Shown one piece after another: positions 14,249-18,549 of a stretch of DNA of 18,549 nucleotides (the first letter of the stretch is position 1; each line of letters opens with the position of its first letter). The stretch comes from an uncultured Lachnospiraceae bacterium (GTDB lineage: Bacteria > Bacillota > Clostridia > Lachnospirales > Lachnospiraceae), in assembly GCA_946549155.1 (NCBI GenBank), contig CAMNQN010000040.1:1-18549 (forward strand), given 5' to 3'. The translations under genes were made by a program, and so were the position numbers. The notes under the pieces were generated by a model that saw nothing but the letters and a program-made list of their open reading frames with translations, ran no database searches and was not told where the DNA came from.

Positions 14249-15877
14249 TTAATCCTTTATCTCCGCCTCCCGGCGCCAGGCCGAGGGGGACAGCCCGGTA
14301 ACGCTCTTGAATACCGTGCTGAAATAAGTGGCATTGGCGAACCCGCAGGCCTGGGCCACCTCATAATTTTTCATCTCCGTTTCCAGCAAAAGCCGTTTCG
14401 CATGCTCCATCCGGATATCGGTCAGATATTCGATGAAGGTTTTTCCCGTCTCCTTTTTTAAGATCATGCTCAGATAAGAGCTGCTGATATAAGCATGCCT
14501 GGCCACATCCGCCAGCATAAGCTGCTCGTTTCCATACTCCTGCTGCATATAGCCAACGGCCCGTTTCAGGCTGGACTGCATTCTGGTTTCCTTCGTCTCC
14601 CCGAAGCAGTCCCCCAGCATCAGGCAGTATTCCTTTAATCCGGCCAGCATCTCTGAGCGTTTTCCGCTGGAAATAATCCTCTGATACTCCTCCATCGGGT
14701 TTCCCGAGGTCTCTGGTATTCTCCCGATCTCTTCCGGAAGCTTCGAGAGCCCCTCAAAAATACTGGTGACAATCAGAATCAGATGCATATGGGAAAAGAT
14801 CTTCTGATTTCCCAGTTCCTCCTCCAGTTTCGCATACTCCGTCTCAATCTGTTCTCTGCTTCCGCTGCGCACCGCCTCCAGCAGGGGCTCCCTGTCATAG
14901 CTGATAAAGCTTCCCCCCTCCGCAGGCTCCCCTCTTCCGGCGAAAAACCGTTTCCACTCCTCCTGATACCGCCTCTGCCCGGCCTTTCTTGCGTCCTGGT
15001 AGGACTGATGAAGACCTTCCCGGCCATATCCCACCGTTCCGGAATCCATCTGGAAGAAAGGAGCGGTTCCCTCTGCCTTCGCTGCCTCCAGCTCCCATTT
15101 CCCGGAGAGCGCCTGTACCTGCCGCAGCGTTTCCAAAAGCGCCTCCTCCTCCCGGTCCGAAAACACCAAAATCCGTTCACAGGCGCTGCCCCGGATCATC
15201 GTATACTCCAGCTCCTCCCCAAAGGCAGCCTTCACCATCCCCTCAAACGCATGATCCTGCTCCATCATCCCGATATAGTCCGTGCCCATGGACACCGAGG
15301 CAAAATCCCCCCGCTCCACAATCAGCACCTCAAAAAAACGCTCCAGCGCTTCCCGGGAAACGGCCTGGGACTCTCCGCCTGTTTCCTTCCCTATTAATTC
15401 AGAGTCGTAAATCACAGAGCGGTAGAGCTCCTGGCGCATCTGCCCGGCGTTGTACTCCTCCAGCTTTTTCAGCTTATCATAATCCTGTCTCCGGCTGCGC
15501 TCCTCCTCCAGCAGGCCCGCCAGCTTCCTTAAGGTAGCTTTCACCTCCTCCAGACGGATGGGCTTTAAAATATACTCCACCGCCCCCACCTTCAGCGCCC
15601 GCATGGCATAGGAAAATTCGTCGTACCCGCTGACGAACACCAGACGGATGTCCGGATTCCATTCCGCGACCTTTTCCGCCATGGTCAGACCGTCCATCTG
15701 CGCCATGCGGATATCGGTAAACACCACCTGGGGATTCTTCTCCCGGATTAACTCCAGGCCTTTTTTTCCGTTGTCCGTATCCCCCACAACCTCGAAGCCC
15801 ATCTCCTGCCAGGGAATGGCCTGTATCAGCCCGTTTCTCAGCAGGTCCTCATCCTCAACAATCACAACTTTCCACAT
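14249..15877 (-). CDS. Response regulator with AraC-type DNA-binding domain, YesN-like
   Basis: A 542-residue two-component regulator. The receiver domain (1-120) has the acidic pocket E8-D9-E10, phospho-acceptor D55 in VVFTDIRM and K105 in YILKPIRL. A long middle region (about 120-430) is typical of YesN proteins and shows no motif I recognise. The C terminus (433-542) is an AraC domain with two helix-turn-helix units (about 456-475 and 504-525, the latter containing ACGFANATYFSTVFK). AGGAGG lies six bases before the ATG, and the kinase gene ends 10 bases upstream, so they are co-transcribed. It probably activates the binding-protein operon that begins 260 bases downstream. If the partner kinase is inactive, its phosphorylation state would be uncertain. 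Confidence 0.94.
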   Translation of the reverse strand: MWKVVIVEDEDLLRNGLIQAIPWQEMGFEVVGDTDNGKKGLELIREKNPQVVFTDIRMAQMDGLTMAEKVAEWNPDIRLVFVSGYDEFSYAMRALKVGAVEYILKPIRLEEVKATLRKLAGLLEEERSRRQDYDKLKKLEEYNAGQMRQELYRSVIYDSELIGKETGGESQAVSREALERFFEVLIVERGDFASVSMGTDYIGMMEQDHAFEGMVKAAFGEELEYTMIRGSACERILVFSDREEEALLETLRQVQALSGKWELEAAKAEGTAPFFQMDSGTVGYGREGLHQSYQDARKAGQRRYQEEWKRFFAGRGEPAEGGSFISYDREPLLEAVRSGSREQIETEYAKLEEELGNQKIFSHMHLILIVTSIFEGLSKLPEEIGRIPETSGNPMEEYQRIISSGKRSEMLAGLKEYCLMLGDCFGETKETRMQSSLKRAVGYMQQEYGNEQLMLADVARHAYISSSYLSMILKKETGKTFIEYLTDIRMEHAKRLLLETEMKNYEVAQACGFANATYFSTVFKSVTGLSPSAWRREAEIKD

Positions 15878-15887
15878 GGTCCGCCTC

Positions 15888-17651
15888 CTATAGCTTTCTT
15901 TTCGGGATCACCACCTGCACCTCAGTGCCCTGTCCCCAGGTACTCAAAAAACGCAGGCCGTATCCCTTGCCAAAATACGTTTCGATTCTCCTCTGCACAT
16001 TGATGACGCCATAAGAGCCTGCGTCGTACTCAATGCCCTTCTGAATCATCTCATCCAGCTCCCGCAGCTTTTCCTTCGTCATCCCCTGTCCGGTGTCCGT
16101 CACCGTGAAAAACAAATGCTCCGGCATCTCCTGGCACGCAATCCGGATCAGGCCCTTCTCCCCCTTCTCCTTGATGCCATGGTAAATGCTGTTTTCCACC
16201 AGAGGCTGAAGAATCATTTTCAGGCATTGATAGCCCAGGAGATTTTCCGGAACGTCGATCTCATAGTCCAGATACTTTTCATACCGCTTCTTCTGAATCA
16301 AAATATAGTTCTCCACATGACGCAGCTCCTCCTCCACGGTGATAAAGGTTTTTCCCTTGCTGAGGCTGATGCGGAAAAAGACGCTTAAGGCATCCACCAT
16401 CTCGCTGACCTGGTCCGTCTGACCGGCCCGGGCCATCCAGTTAATGGAATCCAGCGTATTGTAGAGAAAATGGGGATTGATCTGGGCCTGCAGGGCGTTC
16501 AGCTCCGCCATCCGCAGCTTTTTCTGGTTTTCCTCCTGCTCCTTCACCAGAATATCCAGCTTATCCACCATATGGTTGAAGGACCCCGCCAGGTCTCCCA
16601 CCTCATCGTTTCCCTGTACCTTCACATGGGCCTCCAGATCCCCCCGCTCTACCTTCCGCATCACGGAACGAATGGCCAGAATCGGTTCTGAGATTCCCTT
16701 GGAGGCCAGCATCGCCAGCAAAATGGAAATGCAGATACAGATACCGCTCACCAGCAGCATCATACTACGGATGGCGCCAATCTGCGTATAGATAGCCGCA
16801 TTGGATACCATACCGGCAATTTTCCATCCGGCAATGTCCAGAGAAACCTGGGAGATCAGAAATCCCCTCTGTCCCACCTGAATCTCCGTGGTCTCCTGCT
16901 CCCCCAGCTTCCCGGCATCCAGAATATCCTGGAGCTGCCCCATCTCGCTTTCCGTCAGCTTCCCCTCATGATCGGAATAAAGCACCTGGTTCTCCTCGTC
17001 CAGAAGCAGGATCAATCCATCGAACACCATGCCCTCCTGGCTGATCTGCGCCAGATTCTCCATGAGGACATCCACCACAGTAGCGCCCAGAAAGCGGTAG
17101 GAGGCCCGGTCGATAATGGGCACAATGATGGACACCATATATTCGTCCATATCCCGCACCATAAAGGAGCCGTCGTCCTGGCAGGTCCACAGCGGCTCCT
17201 GGGTCTTTCTCACCTGCTTATACCACTCCTCCTCCCGGAAATCCTTCTGGTACATGGACTGGTTGATGGAGCGGAAATAGGCCCCGTTTTCCCCCACAAT
17301 GTAAATGCCGTTCAGATTTTTGGTAAAGCGGTTCATGTCAGCCATCTGAAAATTTCTCTCGATACGCTGGCTGTACAGCTCCTGCTCCGTTCCCGGCAGG
17401 TCCGTCCGCAGCGCCATCTGGATGTCCTTGTCCTTGGATACCAGGTAAGCCATCTCCTGGGCCTCGTGAAGCGTATTATACGTGTCCAGGTTAATCTTAG
17501 CCAGCACGTTCTCCATAGATTCTACCGCGATTCCCGTAACGTTATCCACAAATATCTGTTAAAAAATCACCAGGCCAATCCCCATGATCAAAACTACCAC
17601 GAGAAAATATTTCATCATTTTCCATCGGATTCCCGACAGCCGGTGTTTCAT
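15888..17651 (-). pseudogene. YesM-like sensor histidine kinase interrupted by an in-frame TAA at codon 31
   Basis: From the well-placed ATG at 17651 (GGAGG four bases upstream) the frame reads 30 codons, with a hydrophobic helix YFLVVVLIMGIGLVIF, then TAA at 17561-17559, then continues in the same frame for 556 more codons to the stop at 15888. After the stop come an extracellular dCache-like sensor, a second membrane helix (MMLLVSGICICISILLAML), a HAMP domain, the phospho-acceptor histidine in QINPHFLYNTLD, the N-box QPLVENSIYHGI and the ATP-lid motif DTGQGM. Everything except the stop looks intact. Restart at GTG 17549 would give 553 residues without the first membrane anchor and has no ribosome binding site. 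Possibilities are recent inactivation, a sequencing error or recoding. The next gene is its response regulator, 10 bases on. Confidence 0.8.
17559..17561 (-). other. In-frame TAA nonsense codon in the sensor kinase gene
   Basis: Codons run ATT TTT TAA CAG ATA TTT on the minus strand. The frame is the same on both sides, so a single base insertion or deletion in the neighbouring T6 run cannot explain it; a substitution in one codon can (for example from TAT, CAA, AAA, GAA or TTA). Confidence 0.9.
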
Positions 17652-17750
17652 CTTTCCTCCTCCGTCAACGCCCTAAATGCTCCTGCCCCAAAGGCTCTTC
17701 CTCACGGTGCAGGCCCGGCGCTCTCATCCCTCGTCTCATAAATCACAGAA

Positions 17751-17797
17751 GCCGCCTGAAAATGCGCAGTGAAACTCTCCTCACATTTTCAAGCGGC
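17751..17797 (-). other. Long hairpin between the isomerase and kinase genes
   Basis: GCCGCTTGAAAATG (17797-17784) pairs with CATTTTCAGGCGGC (17764-17751) over 14 bp with one G-U wobble; the 19-base loop can form a further short GTGA/TCAC stem. No clear T-run follows on the minus strand, so it is a weak terminator candidate at best. It could limit read-through from the isomerase promoter into the kinase gene, since no separate promoter is obvious in 17652-17849. Confidence 0.5.
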
Positions 17798-17849
17798 CCC
17801 AGCCTTTTGCATCCTCGCAGGCCTGTGCCCATCTCATCTGCTGTTCTCT

Positions 17850-18320
17850 TTATTCGGTCTTTGCCGCCTTCAGCTCCTGCGTATCCTGTATCTCCATCAG
17901 CATATCCACCCGGGTCTGATGACGTCCGCCCAGAAACTCCGCATTCAGCCATTCATCCACGATCATCTTCGCCATCTCCACCCCGATCACCCGGGCGCCA
18001 AAGGCAATGATATTGGAATTATTGTGCTGCTTCGAAAGCTTCGCAGAGTAGGGCTCGCTGCACACGCAGCAGCGAATGCCGTCCACCTTGTTGGCCGCCA
18101 GGGAGATCCCTACGCCGGTACCGCAAATCAGGATACCGCCGTCCACCTCACCGTCCGCCACCATCCGGGCCACCCTGTAGCCGCTGATGGGATAGTGAAA
18201 GCTCTCGGAGCTGTCGGTCCCCACATTAATCACCTCATAACCCTTCTCTTCCAGATAGGCCTTAATCTCATTCTTCATCTCCACTGCCACATGATCGTTT
18301 CCAATCGCAAGCTTTTTCAT
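17850..18320 (-). CDS. rpiB: RpiB/LacA/LacB family sugar-phosphate isomerase (ribose-5-phosphate isomerase B-like)
   Basis: A 156-residue aldose-ketose phosphate isomerase. Positions match the E. coli RpiB active site exactly: H10 in GNDHV, C66 and T68 in CGTGVG, H99 in KQHNN, and R133 and R137 in GGRHQTR. The usual YPD is YPI (43-46, HYPIS), as in LacB-type galactose-6-phosphate isomerase. Substrates in the family include ribose 5-phosphate, allose 6-phosphate and galactose 6-phosphate; the RpiB-like catalytic set favours the first two. I start at the ATG with GGAGGAG about five bases upstream; an upstream in-frame ATG at 18362 would add 14 basic residues and is not supported. It is the first gene after a strong promoter and is followed by a 198-base gap with a hairpin before the kinase. 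Confidence 0.92.
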   Translation of the reverse strand: MKKLAIGNDHVAVEMKNEIKAYLEEKGYEVINVGTDSSESFHYPISGYRVARMVADGEVDGGILICGTGVGISLAANKVDGIRCCVCSEPYSAKLSKQHNNSNIIAFGARVIGVEMAKMIVDEWLNAEFLGGRHQTRVDMLMEIQDTQELKAAKTE

Positions 18321-18378
18321 TGTTCTCCTCCTGCTGTTCCTGTTCTTTCCGTTCCATTTCACGGATTAATCTAAGGAA

Positions 18379-18407
18379 ATTATAAACTCCCCGGGATGCT
18401 TTTGCAA
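18379..18407 (-). promoter_or_regulatory. Sigma-A promoter for the isomerase and sensor genes
   Basis: TTGCAA (18407-18402), a 17-base spacer and a perfect TATAAT (18384-18379) lie about 60 bases before the isomerase ATG. This is the best promoter in the window. The right repeat copy begins 47 bases upstream of the -35. Confidence 0.8.
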
Positions 18408-18453
18408 TACGAACTTCGCATGTTGTTCTATTTTTAATACCCGGAAGGTGAAT

Positions 18454-18489
18454 GTTCTTCGTGTTTTGTTAATTAGCAGGACGCAGGAA
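18454..18489 (+). repeat. 36-bp repeat, right copy of an inverted pair
   Basis: Read on the plus strand it begins GTTCTTCGTGTTT and ends CAGGACGCAGGAA, matching the minus strand of 70-105 except at three central positions. It lies upstream of the isomerase promoter, outside all genes. The remaining bases to the window end (18490-18549) show no gene or clear signal. Confidence 0.75.
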
Positions 18490-18549
18490 GGGAAAGCGCG
18501 CTGAATGTGATATCTTAAGCATAAAATGTCCGGCTTGCGTGCAAATTCC

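Noticed and set aside
18491..18505. CcpA (cre)-like site, GGAAAGCGCGCTGA
   Set aside because: The left half resembles a cre box, but the right half and the flanking TG/CA positions do not match, and it lies upstream of the promoter.

Overview
The window looks like a carbohydrate-utilisation locus from an anaerobic, moderately high-GC Clostridia member, most likely Lachnospiraceae-like. The evidence is a glycyl radical enzyme with its activase (oxygen-sensitive chemistry), a YesM/YesN-type two-component pair, a CUT2 sugar ABC transporter, strong AGGAGG ribosome binding sites, and long co-oriented gene strings. The genus is inference; no rRNA or marker gene is present.

All 14 protein genes lie on the minus strand, so transcription runs from high to low coordinates. 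(1) 18549-17850: a repeat copy, a good sigma-A promoter (TTGCAA-17-TATAAT), then an RpiB/LacA/LacB-family isomerase. (2) 17651-14249: a YesM-like sensor kinase interrupted by an in-frame TAA at codon 31, followed 10 bases later by a YesN-like AraC-type response regulator. (3) 14248-13989: an AT-rich regulatory gap with an extended -10 promoter and direct repeats. (4) 13988-9396: a YtfQ-like sugar-binding protein, a double-domain ATPase and two RbsC-family permeases. (5) 9394-140: zinc alcohol dehydrogenase, SIS-domain (6-phospho-3-hexuloisomerase-like) protein, AGE/cellobiose-2-epimerase-family protein, glycyl radical activase, glycyl radical enzyme, phosphotriesterase-like lactonase/hydrolase and a cytoplasmic GH2 glycosidase. 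(6) 139-1: a second copy of the repeat, inverted.

Working model (inference): the binding protein captures a small glycoside or furanose sugar, the ABC transporter imports it, GH2 cleaves it inside the cell, and the epimerase, dehydrogenase, lactonase-like protein, isomerases and radical enzyme convert the product to central metabolites. The resemblance of the transporter to E. coli YtfQRT-YjfF makes a galactofuranose-type substrate worth testing. No sugar kinase, aldolase or microcompartment shell gene is present, so the pathway is incomplete within the window.

Most interesting points: the radical enzyme has GCND where characterised radical dehydratases have GCVE, so its reaction is probably not one of the well-known ones; the kinase gene carries a clean nonsense codon at the end of its first membrane helix; and the whole cluster lies between two 36-base inverted repeats (33/36 identical) about 18.3 kb apart. 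Several intercistronic hairpins may set protein ratios. No RNA genes, CRISPR arrays, transposases or convincing rho-independent terminators were seen.
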